From assembly GCA_013697785.1 (NCBI GenBank), contig JACCWE010000039.1:1-44188 (forward strand): 44,188 bases of DNA. The letters are read 5' to 3'. The position numbers and the translations under genes were made by a program. This DNA is from Gemmatimonadaceae bacterium (GTDB lineage: Bacteria > Gemmatimonadota > Gemmatimonadetes > Gemmatimonadales > Gemmatimonadaceae). Under the pieces are notes generated by a model, which was not told the origin of the DNA, made no database searches, and worked only from the letters and a program-made list of their open reading frames with translations. This document shows, piece after piece, positions 36,016 through 43,802 of this stretch. The stretch's first letter is position 1. The number at the start of each line of letters is the position of its first letter.

Positions 36016-37863
36016 ATGATTGAGCGGAAGGGGCGCCGAGCGTCGATGCTGGTCGCGGGCGCTTTCGGAGCGCTGCTGTTTGCGGTCGCCTGCTCGAAGG
36101 ATTCGTCAGCTCCGGCGGTTGCCGTCGGGCGGACGTTGCCTGCGGGTTCAACGACGTCCACGTTCCCGGGCGCGGACAAGCCCGGCGAGTGGAATCAGCC
36201 CGGACGCGATTGGGCGAACACGCGCTTCTCACCGCTCGATGGCATCACTACCGCGAACGTCGCCAATCTCAAGGTCGCGTGGACATTCTCCACAGGCGTC
36301 CTGAATGGCCACGAGGGGCAACCGCTCGTCGTCGGCAGCACGATGTACGTGACGACGCCGTGGCCGAACATCACCTACGCACTCGATCTCGCCGACGCGC
36401 ATGCGCCCGCGAAGTGGGCGTTCGCGCCGCCGACCGCGGCTGCGTCGAAGGGTGAAGCGTGCTGCGACGTGGTCAATCGTGGAGCGGTCTACTCGAATGG
36501 CAAGATCATCTGGAATCTCCTCGATGGGCACACCGTTGCCGTCGACGCCGTCACGGGGAAGCAACTCTGGATGACGACACTCGCCGACATCAACAAGGGC
36601 GAGACGATGACCATGGCGCCGTTCGCCGTGAAGAACAAGGTCTTCGTCGGGGTGAGCGGCGCGGAGATGGGCATTCGCGGGTGGATCGCTGCACTCGACA
36701 TCAGCGACGGCCACGTGGTGTGGAAGGCATATAGCACGGGGCCGGACAAGGACGTTCTCATTGGGCCGAACTTCAAGCCGTACTACGCCTTCATGCGCGG
36801 CAAGGATCTCGGTGTGACGACGTGGCCATCGGATCAATGGAAGATCGGTGGCGCCAGCGTGTGGGGTTGGGTGACCTACGATCCCGAGACCAATCTGCTC
36901 TTCTACGGCACCGGAAACCCCGGTGCGTGGAATCCGGATCTCCGCCCTGGCGACAATCTCTGGTCGATGGCGATTTTCGCACGTGATCCCGACACGGGCG
37001 AGGCGAAGTGGGCGTATCAGATGACGCCACACGACATGTGGGACTACGACGGCATCAACGAGAACATCGTTGCCGACATTCCGATCGATGGGCAAACCCG
37101 CAAGGTGCTGCTGCACGCCGAGCGAAACGGGTTCGCGTACGTGATCGATCGGACCAACGGGCAGGTGATCAACGCCCAGCCGTTCGTCTTTACCAACTGG
37201 GCGACGGGCATCGATCTGAACACTGGCAGGCCGAACCGGGTGCCGGAGAAGGAGACCAGGCAGGGCGTCACCATCCGGAACATCTGCCCTTCTTCGACGG
37301 GAGGAAAGGACCAGCAGCCCACGGCGTTCTCGTCGCGCACGGGATTGTGGTATATCCCCGCCACCAACGACTGCATGGATTACGAAGGTACCGCGGTGAG
37401 CTACATCGCCGGCACGCCGTACCTCGGCGCCGACGTGCGTATGTACGCGGGCCCCGGTGGCAATCGCGGCGAGTTCATCGCGTGGGACCCGGGGCACGGA
37501 AGAAAGGTGTGGGGCATCAAGGAGAACTTTCCGGTGTGGAGCGGCGTGCTCGTCACCGCGGGCGACGTCGCCTTCTACGGCACGATGGACGGATGGTTCA
37601 AAGCCGTCGATGCGAGAACGGGTACACCGCTATGGAGCTTCAAGACCGGCTCGGGCATCATCGGAAATCCGATCGCGTATACCGGCCCTGACGGCAAGGA
37701 GTACGTCGCCATCCTCACGGGCGTCGGAGGCTGGATGGGGGCGATCGTGTCCGCGAATCTGTCTCCCGACGATCCCACCGCTGCACTCGGCGCCACGGGT
37801 GCATCGCCGGATCTGAAGAAGTACGTGGCGCCGGGAGGAATGTTGTTCGTGTTCGGACTCTGA
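36016..37863 (+). CDS. PQQ-dependent alcohol (methanol/ethanol) dehydrogenase, lanthanide-type (XoxF/ExaF-like)
   Basis: 615 residues from ATG 36016. The exported N-terminus ends at a likely lipobox (LLFAVACSKD). Eight-bladed propeller with the PQQ vicinal Cys149-Cys150 in GEACCDVVNRG, metal ligands Glu217 (SGAEMGIRGW) and Asn301 (YGTGNPGAWNPDLRPGDN), catalytic Asp343 and the extra Asp345 in TPHDMWDYDGINE. That second Asp is the marker of lanthanide-dependent enzymes; calcium enzymes have a smaller residue there. Spacing (84 residues Glu to Asn, 42 to the Asp) matches XoxF. Oxidises a primary alcohol in the periplasm and passes electrons to a c-type cytochrome, probably the one encoded next. 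It has no cytochrome domain of its own. Substrate not predictable. Confidence 0.92.
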   Translation: MIERKGRRASMLVAGAFGALLFAVACSKDSSAPAVAVGRTLPAGSTTSTFPGADKPGEWNQPGRDWANTRFSPLDGITTANVANLKVAWTFSTGVLNGHEGQPLVVGSTMYVTTPWPNITYALDLADAHAPAKWAFAPPTAAASKGEACCDVVNRGAVYSNGKIIWNLLDGHTVAVDAVTGKQLWMTTLADINKGETMTMAPFAVKNKVFVGVSGAEMGIRGWIAALDISDGHVVWKAYSTGPDKDVLIGPNFKPYYAFMRGKDLGVTTWPSDQWKIGGASVWGWVTYDPETNLLFYGTGNPGAWNPDLRPGDNLWSMAIFARDPDTGEAKWAYQMTPHDMWDYDGINENIVADIPIDGQTRKVLLHAERNGFAYVIDRTNGQVINAQPFVFTNWATGIDLNTGRPNRVPEKETRQGVTIRNICPSSTGGKDQQPTAFSSRTGLWYIPATNDCMDYEGTAVSYIAGTPYLGADVRMYAGPGGNRGEFIAWDPGHGRKVWGIKENFPVWSGVLVTAGDVAFYGTMDGWFKAVDARTGTPLWSFKTGSGIIGNPIAYTGPDGKEYVAILTGVGGWMGAIVSANLSPDDPTAALGATGASPDLKKYVAPGGMLFVFGL

Positions 37864-37900
37864 GAGCGATTCGAATGTCGCCTGAGACGGAGAGGGGCGG

Positions 37901-38404
37901 ATGGCAACTTCACGACGAATGGTGATCTGTGCACTCATTCTCTTCGCATGCGCATGCGAGGCGAATGAGGGGCGCGATGTGACGAAGGGCGGCCCGCCCG
38001 CGGGTGTCGCGCAGTCGAATGTCACGCCGGACACGATCCCCGCCGGCGTGATGCCGGGCATTCACGAGCGTGTCATTCTGGGCGACGTGAAAAACCCATA
38101 CACGAACAGTCCCGCCGCCGCACGAGAAGGACGCCAGCTCTTTCTCATGTACAACTGCGTCGGATGCCACGGTGGCCGTGCCGGCGGCGGAATGGGGCCG
38201 AGCCTTCGCGACAGCGCGTGGAGCTACGGCAGCACCGACGCCGATCTCTTCGCGACGATCGTCGAGGGACGACCCGCCGGGATGCCGACGTGGGGCGGCA
38301 AGATTCCCGAGGATCAGATCTGGAAGCTGATCGCGTACGTACGCACGCTGCGCACGCCGCAGGAACCCGATCCGCCGCCACCGTCCATTCAGCCAAATCG
38401 GTGA
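37901..38404 (+). CDS. c-type cytochrome, probable electron acceptor of the alcohol dehydrogenase
   Basis: 167 residues. The N-terminus RRMVICALILFACACEAN is a signal or lipoprotein signal. One haem site, CVGCH (about residue 86), and a probable axial Met in AGMPTWGGKIPEDQIWKL, followed by a helix IAYVRTL and a Pro-rich tail. Class I cytochrome c fold. Lies between the dehydrogenase and oxidase subunit II, and its stop overlaps the start of the latter (GTGA). This order suggests it carries electrons from PQQ to the oxidase. Confidence 0.9.
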   Translation: MATSRRMVICALILFACACEANEGRDVTKGGPPAGVAQSNVTPDTIPAGVMPGIHERVILGDVKNPYTNSPAAAREGRQLFLMYNCVGCHGGRAGGGMGPSLRDSAWSYGSTDADLFATIVEGRPAGMPTWGGKIPEDQIWKLIAYVRTLRTPQEPDPPPPSIQPNR

Positions 38405-39420
38405 GGCTGCGCGCGATGACCGGTTCGCGGCGCAGGCCAGGCTCGATGTTGCTGCTCCTGATGCTCGCCGCGTGCGTGCAGGCGCCATCGTTCATGCGGC
38501 CCGCGAGCGAGCCCGCGCATCGCATCGCCGTACTGGGCTGGTGGCTGATCGCCATCGCGACGATCGTCTTCGTCGTCGTCATGGTGCTGCTGCTCGTGCC
38601 ACTCATGCATCGACGCCAGGAGATCGCGCACGCGGACGTGCACGGTGGTGGCGGCGAGCGCATGATCCTGATCGGAGGCGCGCTCATCCCCGCGATCATC
38701 CTGATCGCCGTCTTTCTCTTTTCGCTCCCGACGCTGTCGGCTACGATCACGCCATCCTCGCGCCCGCGCTACACGATCGAGGTCAGCGGACATCAGTGGT
38801 GGTGGGAGGTGACGTATCACACGGCGGACCCGAGCTTCCGCGTCACCACCGCAAATGAAATTCACATCCCCGTCGGTGAGGACATTGGCGTTCGCGTGAA
38901 CAGCCGCGACGTCGCGCACTCGTTCTGGGTTCCCGAGCTCCAGGGAAAGATCGATCTCATCCCCGGCCAGACGAACACCTTCTGGCTACGCGCGGACAAG
39001 CCCGGCATCTATCGCGGGCAGTGCGCGGAGTACTGCGGGATGCAGCATGCGCACATGGGTGTCGTGGTGGTCGCTCAGAGCGCGGCGCAGTATGCGGATT
39101 GGCTGCGCGGGCAGGAGGCGCCCGTAACGGCTCCGCGCACCACTGATGATTCGCTGGGTGCGCAGGCGTTTCAGCGAGGCGCGTGTTCGCTCTGCCACAC
39201 GATTCGGGGCACGGATGCGCATGGCGTGCTGGGGCCCGATCTCACCCACGTGGGGAGCCGTCTCACCCTTGCCGCGGGGATGATACCAAACACGCGCGGC
39301 CACCTCCAGGGGTGGATCGCCAACGCACAGGGAGTGAAGCCGGGCGTTGCGATGCCCACGCTCTACCTCGATGCGACGAGCCTGCAGGCGCTCGCCGCGT
39401 ACCTCGAGTCACTGCGCTAG
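38401..39420 (+). CDS. coxB: Cytochrome c oxidase subunit II with fused cytochrome c domain (caa3-type)
   Basis: 339 residues from GTG 38401 (GTGA overlap; ATG 38416 possible). Lipobox MLLLLMLAACVQAP, two membrane helices (VLGWWLIAIATIVFVVVMVL; LIGGALIPAIILIAVFLF), then the cupredoxin: HQWWWEV, DVAHSFWVPEL and the CuA site CAEYCGMQHAHM. A C-terminal cytochrome c domain has CSLCH and a Met ligand in GVAMPTLY. Accepts electrons from cytochrome c and passes them through CuA to subunit I. The fused cytochrome identifies the caa3 type. Confidence 0.95.
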   Translation: MRLRAMTGSRRRPGSMLLLLMLAACVQAPSFMRPASEPAHRIAVLGWWLIAIATIVFVVVMVLLLVPLMHRRQEIAHADVHGGGGERMILIGGALIPAIILIAVFLFSLPTLSATITPSSRPRYTIEVSGHQWWWEVTYHTADPSFRVTTANEIHIPVGEDIGVRVNSRDVAHSFWVPELQGKIDLIPGQTNTFWLRADKPGIYRGQCAEYCGMQHAHMGVVVVAQSAAQYADWLRGQEAPVTAPRTTDDSLGAQAFQRGACSLCHTIRGTDAHGVLGPDLTHVGSRLTLAAGMIPNTRGHLQGWIANAQGVKPGVAMPTLYLDATSLQALAAYLESLR

Positions 39421-39429
39421 GAGGACGAC

Positions 39430-41313
39430 GTGGCCAGCATAGCCGCACGACTCGATGAAGAGTGGCGGACGCCGCACTCGCTCTATGGCGAGCTGTCGAC
39501 GGTCGACCACAAGAAGATCGGCAAGCGGTATCTGGTCACCGCCTTCGTCTTCCTCATCATTGGCGGACTCGAAGCGGCACTGATGCGCGCCCAGCTCATC
39601 GGACCGAATGAGCGATGGCTGAGCCCCGACCAGTACAATCAGCTCTTCACGATGCACGGCACGACGATGATTTTCTGGTACGCGTCGCCGGTACTGAGCG
39701 GATTCTCGAACTACCTCTGGCCGCTCATGCTCGGCTCGCGCGACATGGCGTTCCCGCGCGTGAACGCGCTGAGCTACTGGACCTTTCTCTTTTCGGGACT
39801 CTTTCTCTACACGAGCCTGTTCCTGGGGCAGATGCCCGATCGCGGCTGGTTCGCGTACGCGCCCCTCACCGAGCTGCAGTATTCACCGGCGCTGAACATG
39901 GATTTCTACGCGCTCGGGCTGCTTTTCCTCACCATCTCCACCACCATTGGCGCGATCAACTTCGTCGCGACCGCCTTCTCGGTCCGCGCGCCAGGGATGT
40001 CGATCAACCGCCTGCCGATCTTCATCTGGAGCACGCTCACGACGTCGTTCTCCATGATCTTCGCACTTCCGGCACTGAGTGTCGCCTGCGTGTACCTCTG
40101 GTTCGACCGCCGTCTCGGCATGCACTTCTTCGATCCTGCGCAGGGCGGCAGCGCGATGCTGTGGCAACATCTGTTCTGGGTCTTCGGCCATCCGTGGGTC
40201 TACATCATCGTCCTTCCCGCCATGGGAATCGCATCGATGGTGATCCCGACGTTCTGCAGACGCCCGATCGCGGGGTACACGTACGTCGCGCTGGCCACCG
40301 TCAGCACCGGCGTGCTCGGCTTCGGCGTGTGGGTGCACCACATGTTCGCGACAGGGCTGCCACCGCTGTCGATGACGTTCTTCAGCGGCGCGAGCATGAC
40401 GATCGTGATCCCGAGTGCCGTGAGTCTGTTCGCGTGGCTCGCGACACTCTGGGGCTCGAAACCAGTGATTCGCACGCCCATGCTGTTCATGCTCGGCTTC
40501 ATCTGCCTGTTCGTGATCGGCGGATTGAGCGGCGTCGCGACGGCCGTGGTGCCCTACGACTGGCAGCTCACGGACACGTACTTCATCGTGGCGCACATTC
40601 ACTACGTGCTCATCGGCATCAACCTCTTCCCGGTGATCGGGGGGCTGTATTACTGGTTTCCGAAGATGACGGGTCGGATGCTCGACGAGCGCCTCGGACG
40701 ATGGAATTTCTGGGTGATGTTCATCGGCATGAACGTCGGATTCTTTCCGATGCACATCGCCGGATTGCTCGGCATGCCGCGCCGGATTTACACCTACGAT
40801 GGCTCGATGGGATGGAACACGGTGAATCTCGTTACTTCGCTCGGCGCCTATCTCTTCGCGATCGGCGTGTTGATGTTCGTGTGGAATGTGATCAAGAGCC
40901 GGGTGCGCGGTGCGATTGCCGCTGGCAATCCATGGGACGCGAGCACGCTTGAGTGGTCGACGAGCTCGCCGCCGCCGGAGTACAACTTCGAGGTGATTCC
41001 CACGGTCCGCAGTCGTGATCCGTTGTGGGAGGACCGCCTCGAGCCGCCGGAGCAAAGCTCGCTGCGCGAAGGTCCGACACTGACCGACGGACGACTCACG
41101 GTGCAAAGCGCTCCGCTGGATGCGGACAGGGTGCGGCTGCTTCATATGTCGGAGGACACGCTGCTGCCACTGATCGTCGCGCTGGTGATGCTCGCGCTCT
41201 TCTATGCGTTGCTGTTCCGCATCTGGGGGCTGGCGCTCGCGGCCGCGGTGATGCTAGGCGTCGCGACGGCGTGGTGGCTGTGGCCGCAGCATCCAGAGCA
41301 CGGGGAGGGCTGA
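39430..41313 (+). CDS. coxA: Cytochrome c oxidase subunit I lacking canonical proton-channel residues
   Basis: 627 residues from GTG 39430, with GGAGG upstream. Redox ligands are intact: His76 (haem a, MHGTTMIF), CuB His254/303/304, cross-link Tyr258, haem a3 His389 and haem a His391 in VAHIHYVL. Against Rhodobacter numbering, Glu286 of the D channel is Trp256 (FGHPWVYIIVLPAMG) and Lys362 of the K channel is Ser332 (IPSAVSLFAWLATLWG). The YS motif of A2-type oxidases is absent too, while the D-channel entry Asp105 is kept. About 14 helices, with an extra C-terminal helix pair (LPLIVALVMLALFYALLFRI) beyond the usual 12. Catalyses oxygen reduction; whether it pumps protons is unclear. Confidence 0.95.
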   Translation: MASIAARLDEEWRTPHSLYGELSTVDHKKIGKRYLVTAFVFLIIGGLEAALMRAQLIGPNERWLSPDQYNQLFTMHGTTMIFWYASPVLSGFSNYLWPLMLGSRDMAFPRVNALSYWTFLFSGLFLYTSLFLGQMPDRGWFAYAPLTELQYSPALNMDFYALGLLFLTISTTIGAINFVATAFSVRAPGMSINRLPIFIWSTLTTSFSMIFALPALSVACVYLWFDRRLGMHFFDPAQGGSAMLWQHLFWVFGHPWVYIIVLPAMGIASMVIPTFCRRPIAGYTYVALATVSTGVLGFGVWVHHMFATGLPPLSMTFFSGASMTIVIPSAVSLFAWLATLWGSKPVIRTPMLFMLGFICLFVIGGLSGVATAVVPYDWQLTDTYFIVAHIHYVLIGINLFPVIGGLYYWFPKMTGRMLDERLGRWNFWVMFIGMNVGFFPMHIAGLLGMPRRIYTYDGSMGWNTVNLVTSLGAYLFAIGVLMFVWNVIKSRVRGAIAAGNPWDASTLEWSTSSPPPEYNFEVIPTVRSRDPLWEDRLEPPEQSSLREGPTLTDGRLTVQSAPLDADRVRLLHMSEDTLLPLIVALVMLALFYALLFRIWGLALAAAVMLGVATAWWLWPQHPEHGEG

Positions 41314-41316
41314 ACC

Positions 41317-41958
41317 ATGGCCACCGCGCTCAGAGACGATGGCATGCGCGACGACGGACGTGCGAGCGGCGATCCGCGTCAGCTCGACACGCCGACAACG
41401 AGCGAGCGGCCGCCCGGGTGGTGGGGGATGGTCGGTCTCATCATGACCGAGGCCTCACTCTTCACCTTCCTGCTCTTCAGCTACTACTATCTCGGTTCCT
41501 TGTCGCCGCAGTGGCCGCCGGTCGCGCGACCCGAGCTCACGCTGAGCGGGCCGAATACGATGATCCTGCTGGCGAGCAGTGGAACGATGTGGTGGGGAGA
41601 GGCGGGCATCCGTCGGGGCAGTCGTGGAAGGCTGATCTCCGGGCTGGTGTTGACGTTCATCCTCGGTGCGGTCTTTCTGAGCATTCAGATGATCGAATAC
41701 CACAAGACGAAATTTCTTCCGCAATCGCACGCGTATGGGTCGGTGTTCTACACGATCACCGGCTTTCACGGCGCGCACGTGGCGATCGGGCTGCTGATGG
41801 TGCTGTTCGTGCTGGCGCGAGCGCTGTGCGGGCACTTCACGCCCGCCCGGCATCTCGCGATCAAAAATGCGGCGATGTACTGGCACTTCGTCGATATCGT
41901 GTGGCTCTTCGTGTTCATCACGATCTATATCACGCCGCGCTTCTGGTGGCATCAATGA
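41317..41958 (+). CDS. coxC: Cytochrome c oxidase subunit III
   Basis: 213 residues, starting three bases after coxA. About five helices with family motifs: GMVGLIMTEASLFTFLLFSY, ITGFHGAHVAIGLLMVLFVL and AAMYWHFVDIVWLFVFITIY. Its length fits the five-helix form found with quinol and caa3 oxidases. A structural subunit thought to stabilise proton uptake and lipid contacts in subunit I. Its stop overlaps the next start (ATGA). Confidence 0.94.
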   Translation: MATALRDDGMRDDGRASGDPRQLDTPTTSERPPGWWGMVGLIMTEASLFTFLLFSYYYLGSLSPQWPPVARPELTLSGPNTMILLASSGTMWWGEAGIRRGSRGRLISGLVLTFILGAVFLSIQMIEYHKTKFLPQSHAYGSVFYTITGFHGAHVAIGLLMVLFVLARALCGHFTPARHLAIKNAAMYWHFVDIVWLFVFITIYITPRFWWHQ

Positions 41959-42422
41959 CGGGTGCGTCGCGGAGCGGTCCGTTTACATCGACGCCGGTGT
42001 GCTCGGGCGAAGCGGAGCGGGTTTCGATGCGCGCGCTCTGGTTCGGACTTGTTGGCGGTCCGCTCGTGTGGTCGATCAACGAGGTCGCCGACGCCGCGCT
42101 CGTATCGCACAATTGCTATCCCGCCGAATTTCCTCTTGCCGCACCCCTGTTTGGTGCACTGATCGGACTCGTAGCGGCCGTCAGCATCGCCGCCGTTCTC
42201 GTGGCAGTGATGGCGCTCGTCACTGCGCTCCGCAGCTGGAAAGCCGTTCGGGAACAGCCGAACAACGATGCCGGCGGGTCGCTCGCCGGGCCGCCGCCGG
42301 GGGGCCGATCACGCTTCATGGCGCGTGCGGGGATCGCGGTGAGCGTGCTCTTTCTCGGTGGCATCGTGCTGCAGACCGTGGCCCTCGCGATGGTGCGTCC
42401 CTGCGCGGGGCTGGCGCCGTGA
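41955..42422 (+). CDS. Small membrane protein associated with the oxidase operon
   Basis: 155 residues from ATG 41955 (ATGA overlap with coxC). Three or four hydrophobic helices: ALWFGLVGGPLVWSINEVAD, then FGALIGLVAAVSIAAVLVAV, then AGIAVSVLFLGGIVLQTVAL. Conserved-looking Cys residues lie on the probable periplasmic side (SHNCYPAEFP and MVRPCAG at the C-terminus). Similar unnamed membrane proteins with a terminal Cys are common in caa3 oxidase clusters. Function unknown; assembly or copper handling are guesses. Its stop overlaps the next gene (GTGA). Confidence 0.75.
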   Translation: MTGASRSGPFTSTPVCSGEAERVSMRALWFGLVGGPLVWSINEVADAALVSHNCYPAEFPLAAPLFGALIGLVAAVSIAAVLVAVMALVTALRSWKAVREQPNNDAGGSLAGPPPGGRSRFMARAGIAVSVLFLGGIVLQTVALAMVRPCAGLAP

Positions 42423-42814
42423 GAGGCATTCGCGAGGCGGTGCGCGGAGTCGTGCTCGCCGCACTGTGCTGCGCAATCATCGCGTCGACGGTGGCGTGCC
42501 GCGATGATTCCGGTCCCATCCGTCCGATCGCCGGCGGTGATCCCGCGCGCGGCGCGACGCTCATCAAGGCGTTCGGCTGCGGCACCTGCCACGACATTCC
42601 GGGCATCGACGGCGCCGTCGGCCTCGTGGGGCCGCCGCTCGTTCATTTTGCGCGCCACAGCTACATCGCGGGCGAGCTGCCGAACACGGGCGACAACCTG
42701 ATTCGCTGGATCAGGTCGCCGCGTGCGGTGGAACCGGGCACCGCGATGCCGGATCTCGGAGTGGGTGAAAGCGACGCGCGCAACATGGCGGCGTACCTGT
42801 ACACGCTGCGCTAG
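42419..42814 (+). CDS. c-type cytochrome, end of the alcohol oxidation module
   Basis: 131 residues from GTG 42419 (GTGA overlap). Signal/lipobox LCCAIIASTVACRDD. One haem motif, FGCGTCHDIPG, and a Met ligand in GTAMPDLGVG, with C-terminal helix RNMAAYLYTLR. The sequence GLVGPPLVHFARHSYIAGEL followed by PNTGDNLIRWIRSP parallels the cytochrome c domain fused to subunit II, suggesting they arose from a common domain. May deliver electrons to the oxidase. Confidence 0.88.
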   Translation: MRGIREAVRGVVLAALCCAIIASTVACRDDSGPIRPIAGGDPARGATLIKAFGCGTCHDIPGIDGAVGLVGPPLVHFARHSYIAGELPNTGDNLIRWIRSPRAVEPGTAMPDLGVGESDARNMAAYLYTLR

Positions 42815-42839
42815 CAGTACCGCGCCGAGCAAAGCTTCG

Positions 42840-43310
42840 TCAGCTGGCTTCGGGCGGATTTCTGGCGACGCCTTCGAGCACCGGCAACGCGCGCGCGAGT
42901 AGCGCGCGGTCGCGCGCCGGGAGCGCGCTGAGCGACGCCACGAGCGCGGCCACCCGCCGCTGGCGGCCGTCGTGGAGCAGCTTCGTCCCGCGCGCCGTCG
43001 CCTTTACGCGTACCACGCGCTTGTCGCTCGCATCGGCGACCCGGTCTACGAGCGCTTTCGCCTCGAGCATGATGATCAGCTTCGAGATCGTCGGCGGCCG
43101 CACCTGCTCGGCGCGCGCGAGGTCGCCGAGAGTGATGGGTCCGCCGAAGACGATGACGGAGAGGGCAGAGAGCTGGGGGGCGGGGAGGCCGGAGGCGTCG
43201 TCCTCGCGCCGGAGGCGGCGCAGGAGATGGAGCGCCGCGGAGTGGAGGCGGTCGGCGAGGTCGACGGTGCGGAGGCGGGAAGGGCGGGGTCTTGTGGTGG
43301 CGGGCGCCAT
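42840..43310 (-). CDS. MarR-family transcriptional regulator
   Basis: 156 residues from ATG 43310 (TTG 43316 is in frame). Winged helix-turn-helix: LSALSVIVFGGPITLGDLAR, recognition helix VRPPTISKLIIMLEAKAL, and wing VDRVADASDKRVVRVKATAR; the DxRxxR-like wing residues fit MarR. Dimeric repressor, usually released by a small ligand or oxidant. Divergent from the VOC gene, with two operators in between, so it probably represses both itself and that gene. Only 25 bases separate its stop from the last oxidase-module gene, which runs convergently. Confidence 0.9.
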   Translation of the reverse strand: MAPATTRPRPSRLRTVDLADRLHSAALHLLRRLRREDDASGLPAPQLSALSVIVFGGPITLGDLARAEQVRPPTISKLIIMLEAKALVDRVADASDKRVVRVKATARGTKLLHDGRQRRVAALVASLSALPARDRALLARALPVLEGVARNPPEAS

Positions 43311-43316
43311 GCGCAA

Positions 43317-43322
43317 TACTAT
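43317..43322 (-). promoter_or_regulatory. Possible -10 element of marR, leaderless transcript
   Basis: On the minus strand TAGTAT lies seven bases before the ATG at 43310, so transcription would begin at or near the start codon. It touches the first operator. No good -35 was found. Confidence 0.3.
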
Positions 43323-43341
43323 TAGTTAGCTAAGGTAACTA
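43323..43341. promoter_or_regulatory. MarR operator 1
   Basis: Inverted repeat TAGTTA-N7-TAACTA, 19 bases, both arms perfect. Located 13 bases upstream of the marR ATG, overlapping its probable promoter. Palindromes of this type are typical MarR-dimer sites. Confidence 0.75.
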
Positions 43342-43346
43342 TCCGA

Positions 43347-43365
43347 TAGTTAGCTCCAGTAACTA
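43347..43365. promoter_or_regulatory. MarR operator 2
   Basis: Second copy of TAGTTA-N7-TAACTA with identical arms, shifted 24 bases from operator 1 (just over two helical turns). It lies 53 bases upstream of the VOC gene start. Two sites allow cooperative binding of two dimers. Confidence 0.75.
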
Positions 43366-43418
43366 ACCTCGCGCGCGCCCATCGGGGCAAGGGCCGCACG
43401 ACTTCGACGGAGGCGCCC

Positions 43419-43790
43419 GTGCCGAATCTCAGCGACAGCCACATCGGCCAGATCGCGATCGTGTGCAACGACGTCGCGCGTGCGCGGGACTTCTACCGCG
43501 ATGCGCTGGGAATGACGCACCTCTTCGACGCGGGCCCCGAGCTGTCGTTCTTTCAGAGTGGAACGACGCGACTGATGCTCAGCAGGGCCGAGGGCGAGGC
43601 GGCGGGAACGTCGGTGCTCTACTTCTTCGTGTCAGACATCGACGGCGTGAAGAGCGAGCTCGCAGGGAAGGGAGTCGCGTTCATCGACGAGCCGCACATG
43701 ATCGCGAAGATGCCGGATCACGAGCTGTGGCTCGTGGCGTTCAGGGACTCGGAGGGGAATATGCTGGCGCTGATGGAGGAGCGGCGGTAG
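43419..43790 (+). CDS. VOC superfamily protein (glyoxalase/bleomycin-resistance fold)
   Basis: 123 residues from GTG 43419, preceded by GGAGG. Two beta-alpha-beta-beta-beta units: IGQIAIVCNDVARARDFYRD with ALGMTHLFDAGPELSFFQ, then SVLYFFVSDIDGVKSELAGK with ELWLVAFRDSEGNMLALMEE. Likely metal ligands are the terminal Glu and the His near the N-terminus. The substrate is unknown: dioxygenase, glyoxalase-like or antibiotic-binding roles are all possible. Divergent control by the MarR protein suggests a response to a toxic small molecule. Confidence 0.88.
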   Translation: MPNLSDSHIGQIAIVCNDVARARDFYRDALGMTHLFDAGPELSFFQSGTTRLMLSRAEGEAAGTSVLYFFVSDIDGVKSELAGKGVAFIDEPHMIAKMPDHELWLVAFRDSEGNMLALMEERR

Positions 43791-43802
43791 CCGGACTGCG
43801 CG

